Assembly: GCA_036480375.1 (NCBI GenBank)
Contig: JAZGGI010000022.1
Span: 27,489-91,488, forward strand
Reading direction: 5' to 3'
DNA: 64,000 nucleotides
From: Candidatus Zixiibacteriota bacterium
GTDB lineage: Bacteria; Zixibacteria; MSB-5A5; GN15; JAAZOE01
Shown: positions 25,990 to 35,836 of the stretch, piece by piece
How positions within the stretch are numbered: the first letter of the stretch is position 1
Layout: the number at the start of each line of letters is the position of its first letter
Program-made: the position numbers and the translations under genes
Notes under the pieces: model-generated
Database searches by the model: none
Seen by the model: only the letters and a program-made list of their open reading frames with translations
What the model was told of the DNA's origin: nothing

Positions 25990-26051
25990 GATTGAAACAG
26001 CCACCCCACAAAGATTAAGTCGTTGTCTATGATTTACTTAAGGAGATATTT

Positions 26052-26079
26052 AAAAGGCCGCTCATATAAATGAGCGGCC
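26052..26079 (-). terminator. Intrinsic terminator after fliQ
   Basis: On the minus strand a perfect 10-bp stem GGCCGCTCAT / ATGAGCGGCC with a four-base loop, followed by TTTTAAATA. It lies 38 bases after the fliQ stop and upstream of the fliR promoter, splitting the flagellar block. Confidence 0.8.
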
Positions 26080-26117
26080 GGACAGGAAGAGATTGCCTAA
26101 CGGCATAGGAATAATTT

Positions 26118-26387
26118 TCAGGCAGCCAAACTGGGTATTGATTCGAACAATCGCGTCGTAAAATCTACGATCAGATTAATCATCCAGGGTAAAAAGATCA
26201 GCAGGGCGGTGGCCACCGCAACGATTTTGGGAATAAAGGTCAGTGTCATCTCATGAACCTGCGTTACGGCCTGCAGTAAAGAGATAATTAAACCTACAAT
26301 AAGTCCGAAAGCTAACATCGGCGCCGATACCATTAGGGTCAGCATAATTGCCTCTCGGCCCAGTGATAATACAAATTGTGGAGTCAT
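26118..26387 (-). CDS. fliQ: FliQ, export gate membrane protein
   Basis: 89 residues, the usual size, with two membrane hairpins (LMVSAPMLAFGLIVGLIISLLQA and FIPKIVAVATALLIFLPWM). It forms the FliP5Q4R1 export channel. It starts 7 bases after fliP and is the last gene before an intrinsic terminator. Confidence 0.96.
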   Translation of the reverse strand: MTPQFVLSLGREAIMLTLMVSAPMLAFGLIVGLIISLLQAVTQVHEMTLTFIPKIVAVATALLIFLPWMINLIVDFTTRLFESIPSLAA

Positions 26388-26394
26388 AACTCAC

Positions 26395-27174
26395 CTACCT
26401 AAACGATTCAACTAAAGCTTTTACAATCAGGTACCACCCGTCCACCAATACAAAGAGTAGTATTTTAAATGGCAGAGCCACCATTATGGGTGGTAACATT
26501 AACATACCCATCGACATCAAAACCGATGCCACGACCATATCAATAATCAAAAACGGAATAAAGATAACGAACGCGATTTGAAATGCCGTTCTGAGTTCAC
26601 TGATGACAAATCCGGGAATTAACAGTCGGGTTGGGATTTCATCTCTATTTTTTGGCTGCTCCATCCCAGAGAGTTTTACAAATAACGCGAGGTCTTTTTC
26701 ACGAACCTGTTTCAGCATAAAAGTGCGAATCGGCTCCATACCGCTTTCAAAGGCCGCTTCCTGAGTAATCTCCCCATCCAGATAAGGCTTAAGTCCTTGA
26801 TCATAGGCTTTATTCGCCACCGGCGACATAACAAAAAAAGTTAAGATGAGGGCCAACGCAATGATCAACTGATTTGGCGGCATTTGATTGGTGCCGATGG
26901 CCTGGCGCAGAAACGAAAGGACTATGACTATCCGAATGAAAGATGTCATCATCACCAAAATTGATGGAGCCAGAGTCAAAACGGTTAACATCAATACTAT
27001 CTGAAGTGCGACCGATAAATCACTTGCGTTTTCGGATGGCTCAACCCCTAAAGATATTTTTGGCAAGGCTGTTTGCGCCTGTGCGGATGCGCCAAACATG
27101 ATTATAAGAAAGACTCCAATCAATACGAGCCTGAACAGCCATTTTGGTTGGGCGGAATTACACTGTCGTTTCAT
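26395..27174 (-). CDS. fliP: FliP, export gate membrane protein
   Basis: 259 residues. Cleavable signal peptide (about 1-33, AQAQTA) as in other FliP proteins, then four membrane helices with conserved MMTSFIRIVIVLSFLRQAIG, NQMPPNQLIIALALILT and VLMSMGMLMLPP. It overlaps fliO by 17 bases. Confidence 0.97.
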   Translation of the reverse strand: MKRQCNSAQPKWLFRLVLIGVFLIIMFGASAQAQTALPKISLGVEPSENASDLSVALQIVLMLTVLTLAPSILVMMTSFIRIVIVLSFLRQAIGTNQMPPNQLIIALALILTFFVMSPVANKAYDQGLKPYLDGEITQEAAFESGMEPIRTFMLKQVREKDLALFVKLSGMEQPKNRDEIPTRLLIPGFVISELRTAFQIAFVIFIPFLIIDMVVASVLMSMGMLMLPPIMVALPFKILLFVLVDGWYLIVKALVESFR

Positions 27175-27706
27175 TTCCGCCTCCTTTGACTGCTCTGTTT
27201 TTAAAAAGTTTCCCCGCGGCTTCCGTTAGAGCGTTTTGAAATCCCTTTGACGATTTGGTTATCATTTGGCGATTTTCTTCGGGTAGTTCGTCCCACTCGC
27301 ATTCTGTCAAAAGGTTAATATTTGCTTCGGTAATACCGACCAATATCGCCCGGTCAGCCATTTTCAAGAGGCAGACTGATTTCTTAGGCGCCAAATAAGT
27401 ATGTTCGACGACCTGCACAGTTTTTCCCCGCGCGGCTCGCCCCAGACCATTACCCGATAATTTTCTCAGAAGAAAAACGGTCAGGTATATGATTGCGACA
27501 ATAACCGCCAGGGCGATCCCGATGCGGGAAAGCGACGGTAAGACTTCGCTCGTTATCGAGGGTACTTCCGGCCCATCTGATGCAGGATTTTGTACTGCAG
27601 ATTGCTGATTTTGAACCGCTTCGACCGGCATTTCATTATCGGCCATAATTGGGATTATGAATAATACTAACAGTAATCCCAGCCATGTCAGGCATTTAAT
27701 ATACAT
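27158..27706 (-). CDS. fliO: FliO-like export assembly protein
   Basis: 182 residues from the ATG at 27706 (MYIKCLTW); a TTG nine codons upstream is possible. Hydrophobic signal-like N-terminus, then a second membrane helix (IALAVIVAIIYLTVFLL), then a small basic cytoplasmic FliO domain (KTVQVVEHTYLAPKKSVCLLKM, AILVGITEANI). FliO helps FliP assemble. Position between fliN and fliP agrees. Confidence 0.85.
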   Translation of the reverse strand: MYIKCLTWLGLLLVLFIIPIMADNEMPVEAVQNQQSAVQNPASDGPEVPSITSEVLPSLSRIGIALAVIVAIIYLTVFLLRKLSGNGLGRAARGKTVQVVEHTYLAPKKSVCLLKMADRAILVGITEANINLLTECEWDELPEENRQMITKSSKGFQNALTEAAGKLFKNRAVKGGGNETTV

Positions 27707-27734
27707 CTCTTCCCATGCTCCTCCCTGTATCAAT

Positions 27735-28463
27735 TTATTGTTGAGCCAAGCTCTTCAGTCTTTCCTCGGGAGACATTAATAGTGTGATACGAACGCCAAA
27801 GTTTTCATCTACAACCACAACTTCACCCTTGGCAACCACGGCATTATTGACTAACAAATCTACCGGCTCACCGGCCAGTTTATTGAGCTCAACAACCGAT
27901 CCGGGACCGAGTGTCAATAAATCAGAAATAGCCATACTGGTTCGCCCCAGTTCAATCGATACCGGCATCTTGACATCCAGCAAAATGTCAATATTCCTGT
28001 GCGAATCAGTTTCCGAAGGAGTAGGACTCAACTGCTGGAATTCAGCGGGATGAGCTTCCGGCTGTTCCATTTTGATTCCGCTCAAATCGGGAAATTCATC
28101 AAGACTATCGCCTTCGGCGCTATCCGATTCTTCCATCATGGCCAGCATCGCCGCTTCAGCATTTTCTTCAGAGACGTCCTCTTCGTTTACCATTTTGTCA
28201 AATTCCGCGGCGCCCTCTCCCTCGGCGCCTAATCCGGAATCATCCTCGGCCTCGGCTTCTTCACTATCTCCGGATTCTGAGATTTCGGCGCCACCACTCA
28301 TCTCTTCCGAACCTGAGCTTCCGGAATCATCAGCGGCTTCAGCTTGAGCAGCATCAGATGCTTCCTGGCTTTCAGCGTTAGCATCATCAGCGTTTTCCGT
28401 GGCGCTGTTGACCGCCTGCTGTTCCTCATCCAATGAGGAATCCGGTTTGTTTTCATCCGGCAT
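27735..28463 (-). CDS. fliN: FliN, motor switch protein with long acidic N-terminus
   Basis: 242 residues. The C-terminal SpoA domain (about 158-235: [38 protein letters not shown]) is canonical FliN. Residues 1-150 are an Asp/Glu/Ser/Ala-rich, low-complexity acidic stretch with no recognised domain; typical FliN is about 100-155 residues. It forms the lower C-ring with FliM. It starts 6 bases after fliM. Confidence 0.93.
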   Translation of the reverse strand: MPDENKPDSSLDEEQQAVNSATENADDANAESQEASDAAQAEAADDSGSSGSEEMSGGAEISESGDSEEAEAEDDSGLGAEGEGAAEFDKMVNEEDVSEENAEAAMLAMMEESDSAEGDSLDEFPDLSGIKMEQPEAHPAEFQQLSPTPSETDSHRNIDILLDVKMPVSIELGRTSMAISDLLTLGPGSVVELNKLAGEPVDLLVNNAVVAKGEVVVVDENFGVRITLLMSPEERLKSLAQQ

Positions 28464-28469
28464 TTGTTA

Positions 28470-29465
28470 TTACTCCTTTCCGATCTCTTCCAAAATCTTG
28501 ATAATCGTAAAGCCCTTTTTATTACCGATCAATCCGGGCCGACCCAATAGCTTTTTCCGATTTCTAATAAAAATATCCATTTCTTTATTTATTTTTGTGT
28601 TGGTGGTAATAATATCCCCAACTTTCATATTGATGAATTCCCTGATTCGTACTTCCGTACCAGCCAGTATTGCCTGCATCGGAACTGCCAGCCCAAGAAG
28701 ATTTTCACGATTGACTTCTTCATCGATTTCCATTGATTTTCGTTTGGTCGCGTCAATCCAGTTTTGAGCTGATAGTTTCCCGATGATATTTTCCAGAGCT
28801 ATATAGGGGTAGCATATGGTTATCAATCCGGTCGACTGGAAAAGTTTGAGCTGAAGCGAGATAACAATTACTGTCTCGCCAGGCGGTACAATTTGCACGA
28901 ACTGAGGGTTGGTCTCCAGACTCTTTTGCTCGATTTGAATGGGACAAATATGTGCCCAGGCATCCTCGAGCTCTTTAAAAATAACCCGGACAATACGATT
29001 CATGAGTGAGCGTTCAATACCGGTCAACTCACGGCCCGTATCGAGAACCTTACCCATCCCACCGAACATGCGTTCGACAAAAGCATAAGTCAGAGTCGGA
29101 TTAAAATCGACAATGCAGGCACCATCCAGAGGTTCGGCCGTAAATGTGAAAGTACATGACGGTGAAACCAGCGACATTATAAATTCGCTGTAGGTTATCT
29201 GATCAACCGACACCAAATCGACATCAAGCATGGCTCGATGAATATTGGAAAGTACCGAACCAATATGACCGGCGAAGTTATCATGCATGTTCTCGATCGT
29301 ACGCAACTGATCTTTTGACACTCGGTTGGGGTGCTTAAAATCATAAACCACAACCGAGCGCAGCCGGTCGGCGGCGGCGACTTCCTTTTCGCCTTCAATA
29401 TCATCTCCCGAAGTTACCGTCGAGAGCAGCGCGTCAATCTCATCCTGTGAAAGAATTTTTGCCAC
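28470..29465 (-). CDS. fliM: FliM, motor switch protein
   Basis: 331 residues. The N-terminal CheY-P binding peptide LSQDEIDALL is intact, followed by the CheC-like middle domain (MFGGMGKVLDTGRELTGIE) and the C-terminal SpoA domain (EVRIREFINMKVGDII). The intact peptide implies the motor is controlled by a CheY, perhaps one of the lone receivers in this block. Confidence 0.97.
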   Translation of the reverse strand: MAKILSQDEIDALLSTVTSGDDIEGEKEVAAADRLRSVVVYDFKHPNRVSKDQLRTIENMHDNFAGHIGSVLSNIHRAMLDVDLVSVDQITYSEFIMSLVSPSCTFTFTAEPLDGACIVDFNPTLTYAFVERMFGGMGKVLDTGRELTGIERSLMNRIVRVIFKELEDAWAHICPIQIEQKSLETNPQFVQIVPPGETVIVISLQLKLFQSTGLITICYPYIALENIIGKLSAQNWIDATKRKSMEIDEEVNRENLLGLAVPMQAILAGTEVRIREFINMKVGDIITTNTKINKEMDIFIRNRKKLLGRPGLIGNKKGFTIIKILEEIGKE

Positions 29466-29480
29466 TTTGCGTCCTCTTTA

Positions 29481-30098
29481 CTATTGCATCGCAAACTCGG
29501 TGAAATACACCGCTTCGATGTCATCTGTCTTGAGTAATTTTTGTACCCGCAACTTGATTAATTTGCGGAGGCGTTCCCGTTGCTTAAAGTCGCTCAACTG
29601 AGGAACCGACTGCGAAGAAAGTATTGTAATCAAAGCATCGCGAACGACAGCGTCCCGTTCGCGGAACAACTTTCCGGCCTTGGCGCTTTTCAGCTCAAAA
29701 CCGATTGATGTCGATAAAAATCGGGTTCCTCCTGTTCCGGCGGGATTGACGATAATTTCATTTATCAAGTAGATATCACTGTCCGGAACATCTCCATAAT
29801 CTTCATCTTCAGAACCGCTCGAGTGAGAGTCCCTTTCGGTTGAGGCATGAGAATCTTCGCTTTCCTCGGCTTGCTCTTCATGTCCCGATTTTGATTCATC
29901 TTCGGCTACTTCCGCCGCCTCATCTCCTCCGGCAAACATTGGCTTGACAACCTTCAAGGTTACAAACCAGGCCGCCATAACCATCACTATGACAATGGCG
30001 GCGTAAATGCCGTACTTTACAATCGGTGATGAACCTTTTGAAGTTTCGGACGATTCCGTTTCCTCAACTTCCATCATAGTGTTATCATCATCCGGCAT
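29481..30098 (-). CDS. fliL: FliL, basal-body-associated protein
   Basis: 205 residues: short cytoplasmic N-terminus, one membrane helix (about 28-50), an acidic Ser/Glu/His-rich linker (about 60-100) and a periplasmic FliL domain (YLINEIIVNPAGTGGTRFL, LITILSSQSVPQL). FliL stabilises the stator around the motor. It overlaps flbD by 11 bases. No motAB pair lies between them, unlike many related operons. Confidence 0.92.
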   Translation of the reverse strand: MPDDDNTMMEVEETESSETSKGSSPIVKYGIYAAIVIVMVMAAWFVTLKVVKPMFAGGDEAAEVAEDESKSGHEEQAEESEDSHASTERDSHSSGSEDEDYGDVPDSDIYLINEIIVNPAGTGGTRFLSTSIGFELKSAKAGKLFRERDAVVRDALITILSSQSVPQLSDFKQRERLRKLIKLRVQKLLKTDDIEAVYFTEFAMQ

Positions 30099-30327
30099 GA
30101 TTAACTCCCTCTAAATTGGGGGCCTTCTCCGAGATATTAATTCCCGAAGAAAGCCTTTTGAATTCAGCTACTTTTTCAACTACAATTTCCGCTGATTCCT
30201 GTATCATTATCTTTTTTCCGGTAACAAGGGAGACTATCGTATCCGGAGTAGCCTCAATAAACTCAATCAAATCCGAATTTATTACCAGCTCTTCTCCGTT
30301 TAATCTTGTCACCGTAATCATTGTCAT
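30088..30327 (-). CDS. flbD: FlbD/SwrD-like flagellar protein
   Basis: 79 residues, small and soluble (ITVTRLNGEELVINSDLIEFIE, TIVSLVTGKKIMI), the typical FlbD pattern. In Bacillus the homologue SwrD raises motor torque. It lies 6 bases after flgE, the usual position. Confidence 0.92.
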   Translation of the reverse strand: MTMITVTRLNGEELVINSDLIEFIEATPDTIVSLVTGKKIMIQESAEIVVEKVAEFKRLSSGINISEKAPNLEGVNHAG

Positions 30328-30333
30328 TTATCC

Positions 30334-32322
30334 TTAACGTTTCAGATTCACCAATTCATCGAGCATACTATCAGATGTAGTAATTACCCGGGCGTTAGCC
30401 TGAAAACCGCGCTGAGCGGTAATCATGTTGGTGAACTCCATCGCAATATCGACATTGGATGATTCCAAAGCGCCGGAACTTATCGTTCCCGACACGGTTT
30501 CACCGGCAACACCATGAATCGCGGTTCCGGAGTTGGCCGATTCTTTATAGAGGCCATGTCCGGCACGACGCAGGCCGCCTTTGTTATTAAAGTCTGCCAG
30601 AATCACCTGGGCCATAGTACGCGACAGACCGTTACTGAATAACCCGGTTATTGTACCGTCTGGTGAAATTGCCATATTCTCGAGAATACCCATGCCATAT
30701 CCATCCTGATAGATGGCTGAGGCTGTAAACGGAGCCGCGAATCCGGTGAGGCCATTGAACTGCGAAGTGCTGCCGGAGTTAAGCATTATGTCGACGACAT
30801 CACCGCCATTTCCGGGATCAAAACGTAATGACGAAGCGCCGCCGTTATATTGGAAGTTCAAAAGCGAACCATCGGTGTTAAAGCGAATCGTTCCGGATCC
30901 GCCTTCCATAATAGTCTCATCTCCGGGGAGCGAAATTGCCCAATCCCACAGGTTGTCGGTTGTCGTTCTGGTGAAAGTCATTATGACGGTATGCTTGCCG
31001 CCCTGGGAGTCATAGGTTGTGATAGAAGTTGAGTGCTGGGTAGCGGCAGTTTGGATTTCCAAAGTACCGGCCGAAATTCCCTGATAAGATGACGTCTTAA
31101 TCGTAATGCCACCTCCACCGAGATCTTCCACGCCCATCGCCATACCTGTGGTTTCATCGACTGCGATAATCAAAGGATGCGGTGATTCAGCGGCTTTTCC
31201 AAACGGAGTAAAGGAATCAACAGCCGTAAAAGTATGATCTAATCCGCCGATGGTCTGAACGCCCGCACCGTCAAGCCCAAAAAGACGGTTTATCAGGTTT
31301 GGCTGAGGCGGAACGCCGGCCGCATCCGCATTGCCGGCTGAACTCGTAACATAATATGCGGAATTTGATCCAGCTTTTGATCTTTCAATGATTACCTGAG
31401 CGTTGGATGGGTCTGTAAGCGTATCAAGAGTACAGGTTACTCCTGCAATGTTATTTATAGAATCAACCACATTTGCAATAGTTGACAATAGAGTTAATCC
31501 TCGAATTTGAGTAGTGGTGGTTCCGTCAACAGTAATATCAAAGTCCAGTCCGGTAGCATCTACGCCAAGATCAGCCAGGGTGGTATTTCCTGTCATGGCG
31601 CCATTAAGGTTTCCCGGACCAGCCGTGGTCGGGTCAAATGTAGAGCGTACCGCCTGGCCATTACCGCCGTTATCGTCAATAACAACTACGTGTAAGCCGC
31701 CGGCGCCATCTTCGGCCATACCGGTTACCTGGTCAATTCCGGTCCCTCCGGAAAGCATAAGGGTGGCGATTGAATCAGTGGCGGCGCTATCAAGGTTATT
31801 AGCCAGATTAATTGTCGTTGTCGCATGAGCCGGATCCTGTTGTCCGAAAGGAAGCCGAATGTCACCGATAGTCGAGATAGCGGGGATATGACCGGTTGAA
31901 TCGGCCATCTTACCCCGCACCTTCCAACCGGTGCCCGGATCTACGAGATAACTTTGGGCATCAATACCAAATGCTCCGGCCCGGGAGTAAAATTCACCGA
32001 TGCCGTCAGAGAGGACAAAAAATCCCGAACCCTGAATAGCCAGGTCGGTAATTTGTCCGGTATTTTCAAGTCCGCCCTGATGGAACAGTGTATCAATAGC
32101 CGCTATTTTCATACCCAGTCCCATCTGAACCGGGTTAGTACCGCCCGATAGAGCCGTTGGCCGACCGGCGCCTTTCAGAGTCTGAACCAGAGCTTCCTGA
32201 AAAGTGACTCGACCGCCTTTAAAGCCTATCGTATTGACGTTTGATATATTATTACCAATCACATTCATCTTTGTCTGGTGATTGCGCAAACCGGTTACAC
32301 CGGCGAAAAGTGAACTCATCAT
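30334..32322 (-). CDS. flgE: Flagellar hook protein FlgE
   Basis: 662 residues from the ATG at 32322, chosen because AAGGAGGAT lies just upstream; the longer reading to 32376 has no ribosome site. The N-terminal rod-type helix (NHQTKMNVIGNNISNVNTIGF) and C-terminal helix (FTNMITAQRGFQANARVITT) match the family. The middle is longer than in E. coli (402 residues), with hook surface domains around 170-450. Confidence 0.95.
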   Translation of the reverse strand: MMSSLFAGVTGLRNHQTKMNVIGNNISNVNTIGFKGGRVTFQEALVQTLKGAGRPTALSGGTNPVQMGLGMKIAAIDTLFHQGGLENTGQITDLAIQGSGFFVLSDGIGEFYSRAGAFGIDAQSYLVDPGTGWKVRGKMADSTGHIPAISTIGDIRLPFGQQDPAHATTTINLANNLDSAATDSIATLMLSGGTGIDQVTGMAEDGAGGLHVVVIDDNGGNGQAVRSTFDPTTAGPGNLNGAMTGNTTLADLGVDATGLDFDITVDGTTTTQIRGLTLLSTIANVVDSINNIAGVTCTLDTLTDPSNAQVIIERSKAGSNSAYYVTSSAGNADAAGVPPQPNLINRLFGLDGAGVQTIGGLDHTFTAVDSFTPFGKAAESPHPLIIAVDETTGMAMGVEDLGGGGITIKTSSYQGISAGTLEIQTAATQHSTSITTYDSQGGKHTVIMTFTRTTTDNLWDWAISLPGDETIMEGGSGTIRFNTDGSLLNFQYNGGASSLRFDPGNGGDVVDIMLNSGSTSQFNGLTGFAAPFTASAIYQDGYGMGILENMAISPDGTITGLFSNGLSRTMAQVILADFNNKGGLRRAGHGLYKESANSGTAIHGVAGETVSGTISSGALESSNVDIAMEFTNMITAQRGFQANARVITTSDSMLDELVNLKR

Positions 32323-32430
32323 GAGACCACATCCTCCTTCTGTGCGTACCAGTCCCTCCGCCCAAGCGGAGTCCAACTGTTCGCTGATTTTTCCATTATT
32401 TCCATTATTTCCATTTCCAAAAATTCCATA

Positions 32431-32832
32431 TTACAAAATTATCGCGCTGTCTATCGCGGTGAAGACACCGTCCCGCAGATTGTCTTTGTCAAAAGCAGTA
32501 ATGACGGTGCGATTAGTTACTGAAACGACGTAAGCCGCGTCATTGGATAATACCAGTGATTCCCGAGCGCCCTTAGCCTCAGCCTTATCAATCGCCTGAG
32601 ACAAAGCATTCAACATGGCATCGTCCAGTACCACGCCGCGCGAATGCAAACGCGCCCGGGCATGAGCCGAAAAATTAATATTGGCGTTTTTCTGAACAAC
32701 CTCATCAAGGGTCGATTTGAAATTAACCTTGGTTCCGGTCCCATTCGCCTTGCCGGCCGGTTGAATCGGTCCGGCGGGACGAATCGTCTTGTCCGGCAAA
32801 TTTACATTCTGATACGCGGTTACTTTCAGCAT
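32431..32832 (-). CDS. Flagellar operon protein (TIGR02530 type)
   Basis: 133 residues with the family phrase FSAHARARLHSRGVVLDDAML and a C-terminal AYVVSVTNRTVITAFD. Proteins of this family sit between flgD and flgE in many flagellar operons; no function is established. It starts three bases after flgD stops. Confidence 0.87.
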   Translation of the reverse strand: MLKVTAYQNVNLPDKTIRPAGPIQPAGKANGTGTKVNFKSTLDEVVQKNANINFSAHARARLHSRGVVLDDAMLNALSQAIDKAEAKGARESLVLSNDAAYVVSVTNRTVITAFDKDNLRDGVFTAIDSAIIL

Positions 32833-32835
32833 AGC

Positions 32836-33513
32836 CTATCCCTCATTAACCTCTCGGACTGATGACAACGGAATCTGCTGGCCGTTGATATTTAACAGAG
32901 CCAACCCTTCCTTGTAGGTAATACCGGATACTTTACCTTCCAGATACTGACGGGGAGTAAACGAATTACCATTGGTGTCTTTGGCAACAATATCGATCGT
33001 GTACACTCCCGATGATGCCTGGACGCCGTTATTATCGGTACCATCCCAATTGATGAGATGATCACCGGGTGTCAGTCCGTTTTTGTTAATTGTTCTGACG
33101 ACATTGCCGTCAATATCCTTAATAGTTATTACCAACTCGGTGGCGGCCTTGTCAAGATCAACTGCAATATCGGCCGCTCCGGCGGTTTCCAGATATAACT
33201 GCGAGGAATCCGCCCGCACCGACCGACCGATTAACGATGTCGCCATAGTATTGGAGATTGTCTGCGACAGCAAAAAGTCATAGTTGAGGCTATCGATCAT
33301 GTTACGGTTCATATTTTCCAACTGTTCCAATGAAGAAAACTGAGCCAACTGCGCGACAAAAGCCTCATCCTTAATTGGATTCATCGGGTCCTGATGGGAT
33401 AGCTGGGCCACTAATAATCTGAGAAACTCATCTCGCCCGAGGTCTTTGCTGGGAGGCGCTATCTGCCCAAATCCATTTTTTGTATTAACATATGTTACAT
33501 TTTCCAGTGGCAT
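32836..33513 (-). CDS. flgD: Hook-capping protein FlgD
   Basis: 225 residues. N-terminal FlgD segment LGRDEFLRLLVAQLSHQDPM, QLAQFSSLEQLENMN, then a tudor/FnIII-like C-terminal domain (GDHLINWDGTDNNG). It scaffolds hook polymerisation. This is the true cap protein, distinct from the FlgD-like sorting tail of the secreted protease. Confidence 0.95.
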   Translation of the reverse strand: MPLENVTYVNTKNGFGQIAPPSKDLGRDEFLRLLVAQLSHQDPMNPIKDEAFVAQLAQFSSLEQLENMNRNMIDSLNYDFLLSQTISNTMATSLIGRSVRADSSQLYLETAGAADIAVDLDKAATELVITIKDIDGNVVRTINKNGLTPGDHLINWDGTDNNGVQASSGVYTIDIVAKDTNGNSFTPRQYLEGKVSGITYKEGLALLNINGQQIPLSSVREVNEG

Positions 33514-33525
33514 TTAAGACCTCCC

Positions 33526-35013
33526 TTACGCAAGACAATCTACCATAATCCGGTCAAAACTCTCACCGGACTGGTTAAGTCGGTTCTGGGCCTTTTCAAA
33601 CATATCGCGATAGAATCGCTGACCCTGTTGATGCTGGCCATAATCACCCTGATAAAAATGATGCTGATGTCCGGCGAATGATTCCCCTCTGGTCGGACCG
33701 TTGACATGAAGCTGGAAAGTATCCACTTTGATGCCCGAAGCCGATAGCTGACTTTCCAGATGAGCCAGACCGCGCTCGACCGCCTGCTTGGCCTGCATCG
33801 AGTTGAGAACCAGGTTGATCGTCACATGACCACGATGACTGGCAATAGATAATTCCATCGTACCCAATCGGGCCGGCGACAACTGGACTCTGATTTTCTG
33901 ACCCGGATTTTGTTTTAACTGATTCAATCCAAAATCAAGATCAAAGAACTTGACCGTTGGTGTCGACAACTTTTGATCAAACGAACCCTGATTATTCGAA
34001 ACTGAAGAAGTGATTTCAGAGGTCGTCGGAACTTGAGTTTCAGATACTCGGCCATTCAATTTCTCAAAAGCGGAAGTCTCTGCGTTGAGAACGGAACCTG
34101 AATTAGTATTTTGCAGTCCTTTGGATACTTGTCCATTCTTTGAACTAATATCCTTTGGATTGGCTTCCAAAGTCTCAACATCAGGTAATGTCTCCTTAGT
34201 AATTCCTAACTTCGCGTCATTGATATTTTTTGGGTTCATCAATTCTACGACGGCCCGGGGAAGCGCCGATTTGGTCATTGCCTGAGCGTTTTCCTCGATG
34301 CCCTCTACGGCTATTAATTTCACGTTCAGATCCCGGATTAATTCCGGCAATTGTTTCACATGGCGAGCCGTATCCCCGTCGTTGCGAACATAAATAAGAC
34401 CATCTCCAGATGTCTTATTCTGATTTCCGGTCACATCCAATTTTAACCGGATCGACACATCTTCCCCGGCCGCTGTTTTTAGAACGGCGTCGGCAAATAG
34501 TTGCTTCCCATTCAGCTCGACCGTCCGGATTTGCATCGGTAAAATAATTGTATTCTTCTCAGAAACTTCCGCCTCAGGTTTCAATCCCTGCGACAGATTA
34601 TCACTCATCGATTTGAGTCTGAGAAAGATATCCTGATTCTCATCGCCTTCGACCATTACCAAATCAGCCTGCGCGAAATGCCCCGATTTTAATTCTGACT
34701 CGAGTGGCGATTGAATCTTTGTGTCCGGAAATATGACCTGCTTCAATCCTGCCATTTCCGCAAATTCCTGCGGAATAACAATCTTACCCGCACCCACGGT
34801 TAACGGCAGAAAGTCCTGCCGGATCAAAATTTCCGGGTTTAAACCATCCGTCATGCCCGGAAGCGTCATTTCAGACAACTGCAATTGCGGAAACAGACTC
34901 AGCAATTGCCCGAAGTCATCCGGGCTTGATCGGCCCTGAGCGGGCTGCTTCCCACCAAAACCCAATAACATATCAAACGGGCTGGCGGAAAGTCCCATGA
35001 CTCCGTTATTCAT
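33526..35013 (-). CDS. fliK: FliK, hook-length control protein
   Basis: 495 residues. A long, poorly conserved N-terminal ruler region precedes the C-terminal Flg_hook domain (about 370-450: KIRVQLSPARLGTMELSIAS, VERGLAHLESQLSASGIKVD). It signals FlhB to switch export once the hook is complete. It lies between the motE-like gene and flgD. Confidence 0.9.
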   Translation of the reverse strand: MNNGVMGLSASPFDMLLGFGGKQPAQGRSSPDDFGQLLSLFPQLQLSEMTLPGMTDGLNPEILIRQDFLPLTVGAGKIVIPQEFAEMAGLKQVIFPDTKIQSPLESELKSGHFAQADLVMVEGDENQDIFLRLKSMSDNLSQGLKPEAEVSEKNTIILPMQIRTVELNGKQLFADAVLKTAAGEDVSIRLKLDVTGNQNKTSGDGLIYVRNDGDTARHVKQLPELIRDLNVKLIAVEGIEENAQAMTKSALPRAVVELMNPKNINDAKLGITKETLPDVETLEANPKDISSKNGQVSKGLQNTNSGSVLNAETSAFEKLNGRVSETQVPTTSEITSSVSNNQGSFDQKLSTPTVKFFDLDFGLNQLKQNPGQKIRVQLSPARLGTMELSIASHRGHVTINLVLNSMQAKQAVERGLAHLESQLSASGIKVDTFQLHVNGPTRGESFAGHQHHFYQGDYGQHQQGQRFYRDMFEKAQNRLNQSGESFDRIMVDCLA

Positions 35014-35066
35014 AAACGCCTCCGGGAGATAACAGACAATCTTTGTGATTCACTAAAAACCATCAA

Positions 35067-35795
35067 TTACTCCTCACTTAAGGTTATCATTTCAGCCGAA
35101 ATGCGGGCCGCGCGATCGGGCTTGAGAGCGCCCAATATCTTGGCCGCATTGGCCGGTTTCATTTTCAAAAGCACATCTACCGCTTGCTTGATTGTTAACT
35201 TATTTATTAGCGGAGCCACCTGCTGCGGCTTCATGCCGTCATATAATTTGGCCAGGGAACCAATCCGCGCCGACTCCATCTGGTCTCTTTTCGCCAAAAG
35301 CTGCTTTAAATGATACTCGCGCCTGTCGAGCTCTTTTTTGCGGGCATCCAGCTCTTTTCTTTCGGTGGTGAGTTTTTCCTTCTCGTTTTCAAGCCAGTTG
35401 GCAGCTTCGATTGAATCCTCTTTTGACATACCTCGTTCGGTATTATCAACCAGATCCATCATATCATCCATATCTTCCACATCGCCGATATCCTGCAGGC
35501 CAAACAATTCACTTTCGAGGGCGTCTATTTCCGACATGTCTTCATCTTCAGATTGTTTTTGGTCTGGGGCGGATTTTTCCTCGGCATGCTTTTCTTCAAC
35601 CGTGGCGGTATCGTCACCTTCCCCAGCGGGAGGGCTCGAAAAAACCCCCATAAAAAACGAAAAAGCGCCGATACAAATCGCGAATCCGACCACGCTGATG
35701 ATAATCAGCATCATCGGCCCTTTGGATTTCTTAGGCTTTTGCTCTTCGCCTCCCTCTTTGGGAGTTTCAGCTTTAGTTTTTTCTTCTTCAGGCAT
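35067..35795 (-). CDS. MotE-like flagellar protein (MgtE N-domain fold)
   Basis: 242 residues: one membrane helix (about 27-49), an acidic linker, a coiled coil (about 130-180), and a C-terminal MgtE-N-like domain (LYDGMKPQQVAPLINKLT, ALKPDRAARISAEM). MotE-type proteins help fold or localise the stator protein MotC or assist flagellar assembly. It is the first gene of the sigma-54-driven flagellar transcript. Confidence 0.82.
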   Translation of the reverse strand: MPEEEKTKAETPKEGGEEQKPKKSKGPMMLIIISVVGFAICIGAFSFFMGVFSSPPAGEGDDTATVEEKHAEEKSAPDQKQSEDEDMSEIDALESELFGLQDIGDVEDMDDMMDLVDNTERGMSKEDSIEAANWLENEKEKLTTERKELDARKKELDRREYHLKQLLAKRDQMESARIGSLAKLYDGMKPQQVAPLINKLTIKQAVDVLLKMKPANAAKILGALKPDRAARISAEMITLSEE

Positions 35796-35836
35796 ACATG
35801 TACCTCACAAAAATCTATTTGTCCGAATCCTGAATG

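Noticed and set aside
9780..35795. Sigma-28 promoter for late flagellar genes
   Set aside because: I looked for the TAAA-N15-GCCGATAA pattern in the gaps of the block and saw no convincing match; flagellin and other late genes are not in this window.
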